DNA of 64,000 bases, from positions 1 through 64,000 of the forward strand of contig NZ_JANIOC010000003.1 of assembly GCF_024733565.1 (NCBI RefSeq), in the 5' to 3' direction. The position numbers were made by a program, and so were the translations under genes. The DNA comes from Rossellomorea sp. SC111. GTDB taxonomy: Bacteria > Bacillota > Bacilli > Bacillales > Bacillaceae_B. Below, piece after piece: positions 9,056 through 17,651 of the stretch (its first letter is position 1; every line of letters begins with the position of its first letter). The notes under the pieces are model-generated. The model saw only the letters and a list, made by a program, of their open reading frames with translations, did no database searches and was not told the origin of the DNA.

Positions 9056-10066
9056 TTACATATTTACCTTCTGAAAATCCGATTTATCCAGCTCTTTCAC
9101 TTTCTTTTCCTTCGTTTGGCGGTAGGCCGCTTTGAATTTCTGTTTATAATAGGACTGCCCGCTCGTTGACTGGACATATCCTTCGATCATGAACGAAACC
9201 GATAGCATCGTCGCAGAAAAAAACAGGATCGGGGTCAATGGGATCCACGGTGCCCCTTGAAGATAGCGGAACGAATCGCCAATCAGCCCGGACCATTCAT
9301 ACGTAATCGACCTTGGGGGGTCATGTACCATCTGATAGTCCACGTCCGTCCCACCCAAGAATAAGGTGAGTAACCCCAGATGTATGAAGATGACGAGTGT
9401 TTGCATGAATTGCTGCCCCAGTAAAATCACAAGCTTTTCTTTCATGGAAGGTAAGATATGCTTAAAGATGATTCTCCACTTCCCTGCCCCCAGTGTTTTC
9501 GCACTCAAAATGAATTCCTGCTTGTACACTAAAGACACTTCATTTCCCAGGAGCGCAGACAAGATCGGGACGATAAGTAGCGTTAATATGAGAATTTCGA
9601 TGACGGACCGCTCCACGATGGAAGTGGAAAACCCTTCGAACGGTTCCCAAAGGACCGGCTCCAGCAAAAAATAAGCAAGAATCGTCAAAGGGATGTAGTG
9701 AAAGGAATCGATCCAGCCATTGATGTACTTCTTGTACTTCATCAGGAAGGTTCCCAGTATCAAACCGAGGGGGATCGATAAAAAAACCCGTAAGAAGGCA
9801 ATCACAAAGGCCGTTAAGATTGTATATTTCGCCCCGATGATGATTTTACCGAGCATATCAAGCCCCTGGGCATCGGTCCCGAATGGAAAAAGCCACTTCG
9901 GTGAAATAGGCGAAGATTCCACGACCATTCCTTCTACAGAGATAAAATACAATCTTCTGACCTCGTTCCCCCATACAAACGAATACAGGAAACTAGACGC
10001 AATCATCACAAAAACAAATATAAATCCAGTAAGAAAGAACGGGTTTCTCCATACGCTTTTCTTCAT
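9056..10066 (-). CDS. ABC transporter permease, DppC/OppC type, 336 aa
   Basis: Membrane subunit of an oligopeptide/nickel-type ABC importer. N-terminal helix, an extracellular segment of about 50 residues, then the BPD transport domain (about residues 75-300). The ATPase-contact EAA loop reads LSAKTLGAGKWRIIFKHILP. The basic C-terminal tail (KQKFKAAYRQTKEKKVKELDK) extends beyond most family members. The start follows GGGGGAGG, one base after the stop of the upstream permease. No ATPase or binding-protein gene lies next to the pair, so the substrate cannot be inferred. Confidence 0.8.
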   Translation of the reverse strand: MKKSVWRNPFFLTGFIFVFVMIASSFLYSFVWGNEVRRLYFISVEGMVVESSPISPKWLFPFGTDAQGLDMLGKIIIGAKYTILTAFVIAFLRVFLSIPLGLILGTFLMKYKKYINGWIDSFHYIPLTILAYFLLEPVLWEPFEGFSTSIVERSVIEILILTLLIVPILSALLGNEVSLVYKQEFILSAKTLGAGKWRIIFKHILPSMKEKLVILLGQQFMQTLVIFIHLGLLTLFLGGTDVDYQMVHDPPRSITYEWSGLIGDSFRYLQGAPWIPLTPILFFSATMLSVSFMIEGYVQSTSGQSYYKQKFKAAYRQTKEKKVKELDKSDFQKVNM

Positions 10067-10067
10067 A

Positions 10068-10943
10068 TCAAATTTCCTCCCCCTTATTGGCTTTTTTAGA
10101 GAGAATCATTTCTCCCACCGTATAAAAGACAAACAGAGGAATGAAAATCGAAAGAATGGCGATCGTAAACATCTTCGGTTGTAATGTCGACTTCAGGAAA
10201 CGGGTAATCCCTGCGATATTGAACAAAAGCTCGAGGACGAATAAATTGGACAGCATGAACCATACCGTTTTCTTTGATTGAAAAAAAACGGAGATAATGG
10301 CATTCCTTAATATATGGAATGTTAAAATCACCAGTTTCCCCAAGCCAATCGATTGAGCCAGTGTCACATAGTCTTTTTCTTCCTCCCTTTCAAACGAAAG
10401 GATTGAAATTCTGAACAGCTGAACCGTAGGCAAGACCGCCAACACAAGGATAGGAAGAAGATACGCCTTTTCTGTTGCTACGGAAGCAATTTCAAACAAC
10501 AGGAAGCCTGTCTGCTTATACAGGAAGAGGACAACAAGCTGAGAAAGCAGGATGACCAGAACATCCGGTATCGATTCGAATAAATATAAGATGAATTTGA
10601 TTCGATTTCGTTTTTTCTGTGAAAACAGCATGGTGAAGATCGTGAGGAGGATGCTCAAGAAACTTGCGAGTAGAAAAGCGGAAAATAAAATGATCAAGGA
10701 ATAGATGATCGGCTCCCATAAATAAGGAAACAAGTCACGTTCCTTTTGTCCACCGATTACCACATATGTTAAATCCCCGGCATGAGACAGGGCATAAACA
10801 ATCTCCTTTATGGATTGCCAGTACGCCTGCAATTTCAATTCCCGCTCGTTAATACCCGATAGCAGGACGGGCAGGCCGCCTATAAAAATGATCCCTATGA
10901 TCGATAATAGGAATTTGACTACTACACCACCTATAAATTTCAA
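10068..10943 (-). CDS. ABC transporter permease, DppB/OppB type, 291 aa
   Basis: Partner membrane subunit of the downstream permease. One N-terminal helix, an outside loop of about 50 residues, then a BPD transport domain with EAA loop YVTLAQSIGLGKLVILTFHIL. Start codon is TTG, chosen because GGAGGACAAAGTT lies directly upstream and no in-frame ATG fits. First gene of a two-gene unit. The pair is diverged from typical OppB/OppC in sequence. The missing ATPases and solute-binding protein must be encoded elsewhere, or the pair works with another system's ATPases. Confidence 0.78.
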   Translation of the reverse strand: MKFIGGVVVKFLLSIIGIIFIGGLPVLLSGINERELKLQAYWQSIKEIVYALSHAGDLTYVVIGGQKERDLFPYLWEPIIYSLIILFSAFLLASFLSILLTIFTMLFSQKKRNRIKFILYLFESIPDVLVILLSQLVVLFLYKQTGFLLFEIASVATEKAYLLPILVLAVLPTVQLFRISILSFEREEEKDYVTLAQSIGLGKLVILTFHILRNAIISVFFQSKKTVWFMLSNLFVLELLFNIAGITRFLKSTLQPKMFTIAILSIFIPLFVFYTVGEMILSKKANKGEEI

Positions 10944-11033
10944 AACTTTGTCCTCCGGTTTACAATGTTACTTTTAATAGTATCATAGAACGGAAGGTTT
11001 TATACATTTTTTTCCTTTTATTTAAAAATGGGC

Positions 11034-11068
11034 AAAAAAAAACGGAGTCCCCTGAATGGACTCCGGTC
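11034..11068 (-). terminator. HAD-hydrolase gene terminator
   Basis: Minus strand CGGAGTCC - ATTCAGG - GGACTCCG hairpin followed by nine T, just after the stop codon. Confidence 0.85.
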
Positions 11069-11077
11069 CTTTTACCA

Positions 11078-11899
11078 TCACAGTTTGGACAATTCATTCA
11101 ACATAAATGTTTCGACCACTTCTGCTACGCCGTCTTCCATATTGGATGCTGTAACGTAATCCGCCTTCTCCTTAATGTCATCCGGGGCGTTACCCATGGC
11201 GACTCCGAGGCCGGCAAATTCAATCATGGTCAGATCATTATAGCTGTCCCCGATGGCAATGACTTCCTCAGGCTTGATATCCATGGACTTGATCAGATAG
11301 TCAAGGCTGGCTCCTTTTGTGACACCAAGCTGGGTGAATTCCAGGAAGAACGGCTTCGATCGCATCACGCTGAGTTCATCGTGAAGCTCTGTTTGAAGCT
11401 TTTTCTCCACTTCGGCCAGATGATCGGCTTCTTTCAGCATAAGAGCTTTCACGACCGGTCCCGTGATCGCTTCCTTAAAATCCGGAACGACTTTCACCGG
11501 CAGGCCTGTCAGGTCACTTTCTATGGAAGCAAATTGATTTGTTTCTTCTACTATAATGGCGTCTTCTGAATAAGTCAGAATACCTACATCTTCTCGTTTA
11601 CTTATATCATATAAGGAATGAGCCATTTCAGCTGAAAGGGTCCGGCTGTATTTCTCTTCATTTGTCTTGCAATCTATGATTTTCGATCCGTTGAAAGGTA
11701 GAATGTAGCTTCCGTAATGATCGAGTTTCAATTCTTCCGCTACCCAACGCATACCCTGGGTTGGACGTCCAGATGCTAGGACGACTTTCACTCCGGCTTC
11801 CTGTGCTTGTGTGAGTGCACCTTTCGTGCGTTCTGAAATCGTTTGGTCATCCCGTAATAATGTATCATCTAAATCAAGTACAATCATTTTATAGCTCAT
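11078..11899 (-). CDS. Cof-type HAD-IIB phosphatase, 273 aa
   Basis: Haloacid-dehalogenase-fold phosphatase, likely acting on sugar phosphates, nucleotides or flavin precursors. Motif I is VLDLDDTLL (nucleophile Asp9), motif II LASGRP, motif IV GDSYNDLTMI; a type IIB cap lies between about residues 85 and 195. I start at ATG 11899: an ATG three codons earlier overlaps the AAAGGA ribosome site. Resembles B. subtilis YxeH/YwtE-type enzymes; the specific substrate is not evident. Single-gene unit with its own terminator. Confidence 0.88.
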   Translation of the reverse strand: MSYKMIVLDLDDTLLRDDQTISERTKGALTQAQEAGVKVVLASGRPTQGMRWVAEELKLDHYGSYILPFNGSKIIDCKTNEEKYSRTLSAEMAHSLYDISKREDVGILTYSEDAIIVEETNQFASIESDLTGLPVKVVPDFKEAITGPVVKALMLKEADHLAEVEKKLQTELHDELSVMRSKPFFLEFTQLGVTKGASLDYLIKSMDIKPEEVIAIGDSYNDLTMIEFAGLGVAMGNAPDDIKEKADYVTASNMEDGVAEVVETFMLNELSKL

Positions 11900-11991
11900 A
11901 AAGAACATCCTTTCAGGAAATCCGATTTTATATTATCTTACTATAACATCTATTGGTATGTTTGAAAAATGAATATCCTTTATACGTATGA

Positions 11992-12024
11992 AAAGAGCGC
12001 AGGCGCTCGCTTTCCGTGGGGAGA
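11992..12024. repeat. Fragment of dispersed repeat (CGCTTTCC-GTGGGG)
   Basis: GAGCGCAGGCGCTCGCTTTCC followed by GTGGGGAGAG resembles the core of the repeats at 19734-19782 and 28273-28325 (GTGCTCGCTTTCCGCGGGG). The left part is a perfect palindrome GAGCGC-AG-GCGCTC. Probably a decayed copy; it lies in the spacer before the SIS gene. Confidence 0.45.
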
Positions 12025-12029
12025 GAGAA

Positions 12030-12060
12030 TTGAATAGATTCATTAACATTATGGTATGCT
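12030..12060 (+). promoter_or_regulatory. Promoter of SIS-domain gene
   Basis: TTGAAT, 19-bp spacer, TATGCT with an extended TGG just before the -10 (ATGGTATGCT); 28 bp before the ATG. Confidence 0.5.
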
Positions 12061-12087
12061 GAAAGAAAAAATGAAAGCGGGAACAGA

Positions 12088-12831
12088 ATGATTACTGCAT
12101 ATTTTGAAAAAATCCAGGAAAAACTTCAAGTGGTTCAAACGCAAGAAGCAGAGAAGATAGCTAGTCTTGCTCAACGCATTTCTATCTGCATCCAACATGA
12201 CGGCATCATCCACCTGTTTGGATGCGGCCACTCTCACATCCTCTCTGAAGAGGTGTTCTACAGAGCAGGTGGACTGGTTCCGGTCAACCCGATTTTGATC
12301 GAGCCACTCATGCTCCATGAAGGCGCCGTACGGTCTTCTCAATTAGAAAGAGCAGAAGGGTATGCGTCAGAGTTCATGTGTTGGCAGGATATCCAGCCTC
12401 AAGACGTGGTGATCGTTCTCTCCACCTCAGGAAAGAACCCCGTCCCTATCGACGTGGCCCTTCATGCGAAGGAGAAGGGCGCTTATGTTGCTTCCATCAG
12501 CTCCTTTGACTACGTCGAAAAAGAAACATCCAGGCATCCGAGCGGGAAATTTCTTAGTGAAGTAGTGGATCTTGCCATGAACAATCACTCTGTCGTCGGG
12601 GATGCAGTCCTTACTGATGAACGGGTGGCCGTTCCGTTTTCTCCATCTTCAACCGTTGTCGGATCTGCGATTTTGAATAGCATCATGGCTGGTGCCATCG
12701 AACACATGGCGGAAAGAGGGTTTGAGCCGCCTATCTTCATCAGCGGAAACGTGGATGGTGCAGGGGATCATAATGAAAGGTTGATCGAGAAGTACCGGGG
12801 GCGGATTCCCCTGTTAACAAAAGGACTGTAA
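12088..12831 (+). CDS. SIS-domain protein, UPF0309 type, 247 aa
   Basis: SIS (sugar isomerase) fold, binding phosphosugars. HLFGCGHSHILSEE at about residues 42-55 is the phosphate-binding start of the domain, and VIVLSTSGKNPVPID at about 109-123 is the second SIS signature. Length and sequence fit the UPF0309 group. It lies next to nagR and the GlcNAc genes, which suggests a role in amino-sugar phosphate metabolism, but no reaction can be assigned. ATG with a weak GCGGGAAC ribosome site; convergent with nagR, sharing a terminator. Confidence 0.82.
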   Translation: MITAYFEKIQEKLQVVQTQEAEKIASLAQRISICIQHDGIIHLFGCGHSHILSEEVFYRAGGLVPVNPILIEPLMLHEGAVRSSQLERAEGYASEFMCWQDIQPQDVVIVLSTSGKNPVPIDVALHAKEKGAYVASISSFDYVEKETSRHPSGKFLSEVVDLAMNNHSVVGDAVLTDERVAVPFSPSSTVVGSAILNSIMAGAIEHMAERGFEPPIFISGNVDGAGDHNERLIEKYRGRIPLLTKGL

Positions 12832-12833
12832 TC

Positions 12834-12880
12834 AAAAAGGAGCAGGATCCCTATTAAAACAGGGCTCCTGCTCCTTTTTT
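12834..12880. terminator. Bidirectional terminator (SIS gene / nagR)
   Basis: AAGGAGCAGGA-CCCT ... AGGG-TCCTGCTCCTT with A and T runs on the two sides; a long stem between converging genes. Confidence 0.88.
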
Positions 12881-13605
12881 CACATTCTGTCGAGGTTGAT
12901 TTTAAACTTATATTTATCGGCTCGATATACGGATCGTACCAATTCAAAAGGGGTACCGTCTTCCAGGAATGAATCCCGTTGGATGAAAAGCACCGGCTCC
13001 CCGTTTTTCACCTTCAGATGTTTCGTATCCGCTTCTGTCACAAGTGCCGCTTCCACTGACTGGGTGGCATGACTGATGCGAAGATTCAACTCTCTTTCGA
13101 TATAGTGATACAGGGATTTCTCCAATATTTCCTGATTCAATCCAGGAAGCAGCTTGACGGGTATATAGCTCGTCTCCAATGCCATCGGTTCGCCGTTTGC
13201 AAGGCGGATCCGCTTCATCGTATACACAAGCTCTTCTTCCTCCAGTGAAAGGAGTTCCCGGATATCCTCTGATGCCGGTGAAATTTCGAAATGCAATAAT
13301 TTATTCCCAGGCACGAGTCCCCTGCTTTTCATGTCTTCGCTAAAGCTTGTCAGTCCTTGGAGGTTTTGTTCGATTTTCCGGTGGGAAACGAATGTGCCCC
13401 GCCCTTTCTCTCTATATAAGACATTCTTATTCACCAGATTGGTAATCGCCTGTCTCACGGTCATCCTGCTGATTTTAAACGACTCAGCAAGCTCCCGTTC
13501 GGACGGCAGGGCGTCCCCCGGTTTTAGCTCTTCAGACTGTATTAAATGGTTAAGGTGTTCTTCTAACTGATAATACAAAGGAAGAGGAGAATTTTTATTA
13601 ACCAC
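12880..13605 (-). CDS. nagR: GntR/HutC-family regulator NagR (YvoA-like), 241 aa
   Basis: Represses N-acetylglucosamine genes; GlcN6P or GlcNAc6P is the known effector in B. subtilis. N-terminal GntR winged helix (PLYYQLEEHL ... KISRMTVRQAITNLV ... REKGRGTFV, about residues 8-75), C-terminal UTRA effector domain (about 90-235). Start is GTG at 13605, fixed by GAAAGGAGAACC upstream and by the usual 240-243 aa length; the open frame extends 34 codons further without support. It follows nagP at 113 bp and may be cotranscribed. The two operators at 15164 and 15260 are its likely targets. Confidence 0.9.
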   Translation of the reverse strand: MVNKNSPLPLYYQLEEHLNHLIQSEELKPGDALPSERELAESFKISRMTVRQAITNLVNKNVLYREKGRGTFVSHRKIEQNLQGLTSFSEDMKSRGLVPGNKLLHFEISPASEDIRELLSLEEEELVYTMKRIRLANGEPMALETSYIPVKLLPGLNQEILEKSLYHYIERELNLRISHATQSVEAALVTEADTKHLKVKNGEPVLFIQRDSFLEDGTPFELVRSVYRADKYKFKINLDRM

Positions 13606-13718
13606 GAACGGTTCTCCTTTCGATATTACGGATTTATGCTCTATTTTATTATACCTATCATGTATATAACAGACAACGATCCGATGAGGACAGCTCAGTA
13701 GAATCAATCAGTCTCCTT

Positions 13719-15101
13719 TTATTTCAGCTTTCTCAGCTCGTCTGCGACAAATTCTACATCTGTTCCTACAATGACTTGAAGGTTCCGATTATTCACCTTC
13801 ATCACACCTTTCGCCCCGTGAGCTTTTAACGCTTTTTCGTCCACCAGTGTGACATCATTGATTTCGAGACGTAATCGTGTGGCACAGTTATCGATGACGG
13901 CCAGGTTATCTTTTCCACCCAGGTCTTGAAGGAAGTGTGAAGCCATGACTTCGTATTTACCATTCCCGCCTGAATTCTTTTCCGGTGCCACAACGTCTTC
14001 ATCATCTTCACGACCCGGAGTCTTCAAGTTGAACTTCTTGATCAAGAAAGTGAACAGGAGGAAGTAGATGATCCCGTAAAGAATCCCGACTCCGAGTAAC
14101 AGCCAAGGTTTTTGACCGATGCTGAAATTAAGGATGTAGTCAAAGGCACCCGCAGAGAACCCGAATCCATGATGAATGCCAAGTACATAGGTAACGACCA
14201 TAGAACTCGCCGTCAGGACAGCGTGAATCCCGTATAGGACAGGAGATAGGAACATGAAGCTGAATTCAATCGGCTCAGTGATCCCCGTTAAGAAGGAAGT
14301 GACGGCGAGACCGATCAACATCCCCGCTACGTTGGCACGCATATGTTTTTTTGCCGTCACGATCATGGCGAGACACGCTGCCGGAAGACCGAACATCATA
14401 ATCGGGAAGAACCCGGTCTGGAAGGTCCCGGCTGTAGGATCCCCTGCGAAGAATCGGGGAATATCCCCTTTCACGACTTCACCCGCTGCATCTTTGAATG
14501 TACCGAATTCAAACCAGACGAGGGTATTCAACACATGATGCAGTCCAACCGGAATCAGGAGACGATTTAGCAGGCCGAACACACCCACTCCCGTCGCACC
14601 TGCCCCGATGATCCATTCACCGATGGAATTGATCCCACTTTGGATCGGCGGCCAGATGACGCCGAAGATCCCTGCGAGTACAACCATGGATGCAGCTGTC
14701 ACAATAGGGACGAAACGTCTGCCTCCAAAAAATCCGAGCCATGCCGGAAGTTTAATATCGTTGAAACGGTTATATAATAATCCTGCCACGACACCGGATA
14801 TGATTCCGCCGAAAATCGCCATATCGGAATCCGGATCAAGGGCTTTTAACCCACCCGATAATACCAAATAACCAATGGCACCTGCCAATCCGGCTGTACC
14901 ATTTCCATCTTTCGAAAACCCGATGGCCACCCCGATGGCGAAGATTAATGCTAAATTTTTAAATATGGCATCTCCTGCTTCAGACATGAATGCGATACCC
15001 AGCAGATCATCCTGACCCAATCTCAGCAGTAATGCAGCTGCAGGCAGGACCGCGATGGGAAGCATGAGCGATTTACCGATTCGTTGTAAAAAACCTAACA
15101 T
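13719..15101 (-). CDS. nagP: PTS N-acetylglucosamine-specific enzyme IICB, 460 aa
   Basis: Imports GlcNAc as GlcNAc 6-phosphate. IIC domain (about residues 1-360) begins MLGFLQRIGKSLMLPIAVLPAAAL and has the glucose-superfamily IIC signature GITEPIEF. IIB domain (about 385-460) carries the phosphorylated Cys406 in DNCATRLRLE. No IIA domain is attached, so phosphate must come from a separate IIA, as for B. subtilis NagP. AAAAGGAGAGAATAGT precedes ATG. Divergent from nagAB across a 225-bp regulatory spacer with two NagR-like sites and a cre-like box. Confidence 0.94.
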   Translation of the reverse strand: MLGFLQRIGKSLMLPIAVLPAAALLLRLGQDDLLGIAFMSEAGDAIFKNLALIFAIGVAIGFSKDGNGTAGLAGAIGYLVLSGGLKALDPDSDMAIFGGIISGVVAGLLYNRFNDIKLPAWLGFFGGRRFVPIVTAASMVVLAGIFGVIWPPIQSGINSIGEWIIGAGATGVGVFGLLNRLLIPVGLHHVLNTLVWFEFGTFKDAAGEVVKGDIPRFFAGDPTAGTFQTGFFPIMMFGLPAACLAMIVTAKKHMRANVAGMLIGLAVTSFLTGITEPIEFSFMFLSPVLYGIHAVLTASSMVVTYVLGIHHGFGFSAGAFDYILNFSIGQKPWLLLGVGILYGIIYFLLFTFLIKKFNLKTPGREDDEDVVAPEKNSGGNGKYEVMASHFLQDLGGKDNLAVIDNCATRLRLEINDVTLVDEKALKAHGAKGVMKVNNRNLQVIVGTDVEFVADELRKLK

Positions 15102-15125
15102 ACTATTCTCTCCTTTTATTTCAAG

Positions 15126-15139
15126 TGAAAGCGCTTAGG
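15126..15139. promoter_or_regulatory. cre-like site upstream of nagP
   Basis: TGAAAGCGCTTAGG matches the core of the catabolite-responsive element (TGNAARCGNWWWCA), with mismatches at the last two positions; 25 bp before the nagP ATG. Suggests CcpA control. Confidence 0.5.
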
Positions 15140-15163
15140 CAGAATCATATCATTAAAAAGGAA

Positions 15164-15180
15164 TAGATGTCTATACCAAT
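15164..15180 (-). promoter_or_regulatory. NagR operator 1 (nagP side)
   Basis: On the minus strand ATTGGTATAGACATCTA. It is the same as operator 2 except for one base, and resembles the known GlcNAc-regulator box (TGGTATAGAC type) of Bacillus. About 63 bp before nagP. Confidence 0.7.
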
Positions 15181-15259
15181 TTATTGATTAGACCTTATTG
15201 CTTTATTTATTTAAATGATACCCCTTAATTCTGAAGTGAAAATGTGCAATCTAAACTCA

Positions 15260-15276
15260 ACTGGTATAGACATCTA
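15260..15276 (+). promoter_or_regulatory. NagR operator 2 (nagAB side)
   Basis: ACTGGTATAGACATCTA, 16 of 17 bases shared with operator 1 in the opposite orientation. It overlaps a TATACT -10 candidate (15275-15280), so repressor binding would block nagAB transcription. Confidence 0.7.
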
Positions 15277-15326
15277 TACTCACTGATGGTATTGTAGAGT
15301 GGTAAAGTACTCAAGGAGTGATTTCA

Positions 15327-16535
15327 ATGACCTCAAAAACAGAAAAAATGCTCATACTGAACGGAACCATCTATGCAGAAGATACAGTGTATGAAAAAGG
15401 GTATATCAAAATCGAGAATGGAATGATCACCGAAATCGGCGACCGTTCCCGCTTAGCCGGTACAGATGATTACAAAGTGATTTCTCTTCCCTATGGGTAT
15501 AGTGTGGTCCCGGGAATGATAGATATTCATATTCACGGCGTCAACGGATCCGATACCATGGATGCGACCAGGGAAGCCCTTGATACGATGACCAGGACCC
15601 TTCCGAAAGAAGGAACCACGAGTTTCCTTGCAACAACCATGACAGAAGGATCCGATGCCATCGAGAAAGCATTGAAGAATACCGCGGACTATATGTCCAA
15701 TCATCAAAAAGATGGTCAGGCGGAAATTCTCGGCCTTCACTTAGAAGGACCGTTCATCAATCCGGACCGGGCAGGCGCGCAACCTCTCAATCGAATCCAA
15801 AAGCCGAGCGTCGACACTTTTAAACGGTGGCAGGCACTCTCTCAAAACCACATCAAATTAGTCACGCTCGCCCCAGAACTTGATGAGGATTATGAATTGA
15901 TCCGTTACTTAAAAGAAAATGGTATCGTCTCTTCAGTCGGCCATTCCAGTGCAACCTTCGATGAGGTCGGGGAAGCCATCGATGCCGGCTTGTCCCATGT
16001 GACCCATTTGTTTAATCAAATGTCCGGCCTTCATCACCGTGAGCCCGGAATCGCCGGGGCATCCTTCCTCAGACAGGAACTGATGGTGGAATTGATTTCC
16101 GATGGCATCCACGTCCGACCTGAAGTGATTCAACTGGCTTTCAATCAGATCACAGATGAACGCTTAATCCTTATCACCGATTCCATGAGGGCGAAATGTC
16201 TGAAGAACGGTCAGTATGATCTCGGCGGTCAGATGGTGACGGTGAAGGACGGCAAGGCCCTGTTAGATGAAGACACATTGGCAGGAAGCGTACTGAAAAT
16301 GAAGGATGCCTTTTCAAACATTCAATCATTCACAACAAGTGATATGAGAAGTGCGATAAAAATGACAGCAGAGAATCCCGCCAAACAATTAAATGTTTTT
16401 GGCCGCAAAGGAAGCATCGCACCCATGAAAGATGCAGACATCGTCCTGTTAGATGAGAATAAAGACGTATACACCACGATATGCAAAGGGAAAATAGCCT
16501 ATATTCGAGAGGATGACACTCATGAAACGAATTGA
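15327..16535 (+). CDS. nagA: N-acetylglucosamine-6-phosphate deacetylase, 402 aa
   Basis: Removes acetate from GlcNAc 6-phosphate to give glucosamine 6-phosphate. Amidohydrolase TIM barrel: metal-binding DIHIHGVNGSDTMD (HxH) at about residues 66-79, HLEGPFINP at about 137-145, GHSSAT and HLFNQMSG histidines, and the catalytic Asp in LITDSMRAKC. I use ATG 15327; the earlier in-frame GTG (15318) sits inside the AAGGAGTG ribosome site. First gene of nagAB, overlapping nagB by 14 bp, under NagR operator 2. Confidence 0.95.
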   Translation: MTSKTEKMLILNGTIYAEDTVYEKGYIKIENGMITEIGDRSRLAGTDDYKVISLPYGYSVVPGMIDIHIHGVNGSDTMDATREALDTMTRTLPKEGTTSFLATTMTEGSDAIEKALKNTADYMSNHQKDGQAEILGLHLEGPFINPDRAGAQPLNRIQKPSVDTFKRWQALSQNHIKLVTLAPELDEDYELIRYLKENGIVSSVGHSSATFDEVGEAIDAGLSHVTHLFNQMSGLHHREPGIAGASFLRQELMVELISDGIHVRPEVIQLAFNQITDERLILITDSMRAKCLKNGQYDLGGQMVTVKDGKALLDEDTLAGSVLKMKDAFSNIQSFTTSDMRSAIKMTAENPAKQLNVFGRKGSIAPMKDADIVLLDENKDVYTTICKGKIAYIREDDTHETN

Positions 16536-17280
16536 AGTAAAAGACTACCAGGAAATGAGTCAAGTCGCTGCAGACTATCTATTATCCAAAGTGAAAACAT
16601 CCGAAAATCTGACCCTGGGACTGGCCACCGGAGGCACCCCAAAAGGGCTTTACGAGGTGTTGGTTGATGACCATGAACAAAATGGAACGTCATATCGACA
16701 TGTATCTTCCTTCAATCTGGACGAATACATCGGACTATCCCGTCAACACCCGAACAGCTACTACCAATACATGAATGAGAACCTATTCAAACACATTGAT
16801 ATAGATTCAGAAAACACCCATATCCCTTCAGGAGATGCAGCCGATCCCGAAAAGGAATCCAAGGCATATGATGAAAAAATCCGTTCCCACGGCGGCATCG
16901 ACATTCAAGTACTTGGGATCGGAAGCAACGGTCATATTGGCTTTAATGAACCAGGGACATCATTTGAATCCAACACCCACGTGGTGGAACTTGCTCAGTC
17001 AACCCGCGAGGCAAATGCCCGTTATTTCGATTCAATTGATGAAGTACCGACCCATGCGATTACGATGGGAATCTCATCGATCATGAAAAGCAGGGAAATT
17101 CTCCTCCTTGTTTCAGGCAAAGCGAAACAGGAAGCACTAAGAAAATTAGTAGAAGGCACTATTTCTGAAAGCTTCCCTGCTTCGATTCTGAATAACCATG
17201 ACCATGTTACGGTGATTGCTGATGAAGAAGCTTCGGCACTTGTAAAAGGGTTGGAATTAGCGAATAAAGATGTGAAGTGA
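16522..17280 (+). CDS. nagB: Glucosamine-6-phosphate deaminase, 252 aa
   Basis: Converts glucosamine 6-phosphate to fructose 6-phosphate plus ammonia, sending GlcNAc carbon into glycolysis. Motifs: GLATGGTPKGLYEVL (phosphate loop, about residues 33-47), SSFNLDEYIGL, GIGSNGHIGFNEPG with the catalytic His, and THAITMGISSIM. ATG 16522 has AGAGGATG upstream; an ATG three codons earlier lies within that site. The start lies inside nagA, so translation is probably coupled. Length is typical of the short bacillary NagB without the enteric allosteric tail. Confidence 0.95.
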   Translation: MKRIEVKDYQEMSQVAADYLLSKVKTSENLTLGLATGGTPKGLYEVLVDDHEQNGTSYRHVSSFNLDEYIGLSRQHPNSYYQYMNENLFKHIDIDSENTHIPSGDAADPEKESKAYDEKIRSHGGIDIQVLGIGSNGHIGFNEPGTSFESNTHVVELAQSTREANARYFDSIDEVPTHAITMGISSIMKSREILLLVSGKAKQEALRKLVEGTISESFPASILNNHDHVTVIADEEASALVKGLELANKDVK

Positions 17281-17303
17281 AGAATGAAGATTGATCCATA
17301 TCC

Positions 17304-17332
17304 AAAAAAGCGGCGGGGGTCTCGCCGCTTTT
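17304..17332 (+). terminator. nagAB terminator
   Basis: AAAGCGGCG - GGGGTCT - CGCCGCTTTT, a strong GC stem with a short T run, 24 bp after nagB. Confidence 0.75.
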
Positions 17333-17373
17333 CAATAGATGAAAAATAAACGTAAGAATATGATAAAAAACCA

Positions 17374-17402
17374 TTGACGAACACTCTGAACTTTCTTATA
17401 AT
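17374..17402 (+). promoter_or_regulatory. tRNA-Ala promoter (sigma-A)
   Basis: TTGACG, exactly 17-bp spacer, perfect TATAAT; 18 bp before the tRNA 5' end. Confidence 0.88.
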
Positions 17403-17420
17403 AAACCTTGACCGATTCAC

Positions 17421-17493
17421 GGGGCATTAGCTCAGCTGGGAGAGCGTTTGGCTGGCAGCCAAAAGGTCAGCGGTTCGATCCCGCTATGCTCCA
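17421..17493 (+). tRNA. tRNA-Ala (anticodon GGC)
   Basis: 73-nt cloverleaf: acceptor GGGGCAT / ATGCTCC, D arm GCTC-AGCTGGGA-GAGC, anticodon stem TTTGG/CCAAA with loop CTGGCAG (anticodon GGC), T arm AGCGG-TTCGATC-CCGCT, discriminator A. The 3' CCA is not encoded. Stand-alone gene with its own promoter and terminator. Confidence 0.95.
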
Positions 17494-17512
17494 TACCGAA
17501 ATAACATAAAGA

Positions 17513-17547
17513 GGCGTCCTTATTTACTCAATAAGGGCGCTTTTTTT
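17513..17547 (+). terminator. tRNA-Ala terminator
   Basis: GCGTCCTTATT - TACTC - AATAAGGGCGC followed by seven T. Confidence 0.88.
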
Positions 17548-17651
17548 ATTGTGTGATCTATGGGTTTATTGTCCTGGTTCTAAGGGTAGTAGATAAAAAG
17601 TAAATTTATGGATAAAATAGTGCATTGAAAAATTTTAAAAAGGAGAATGAT

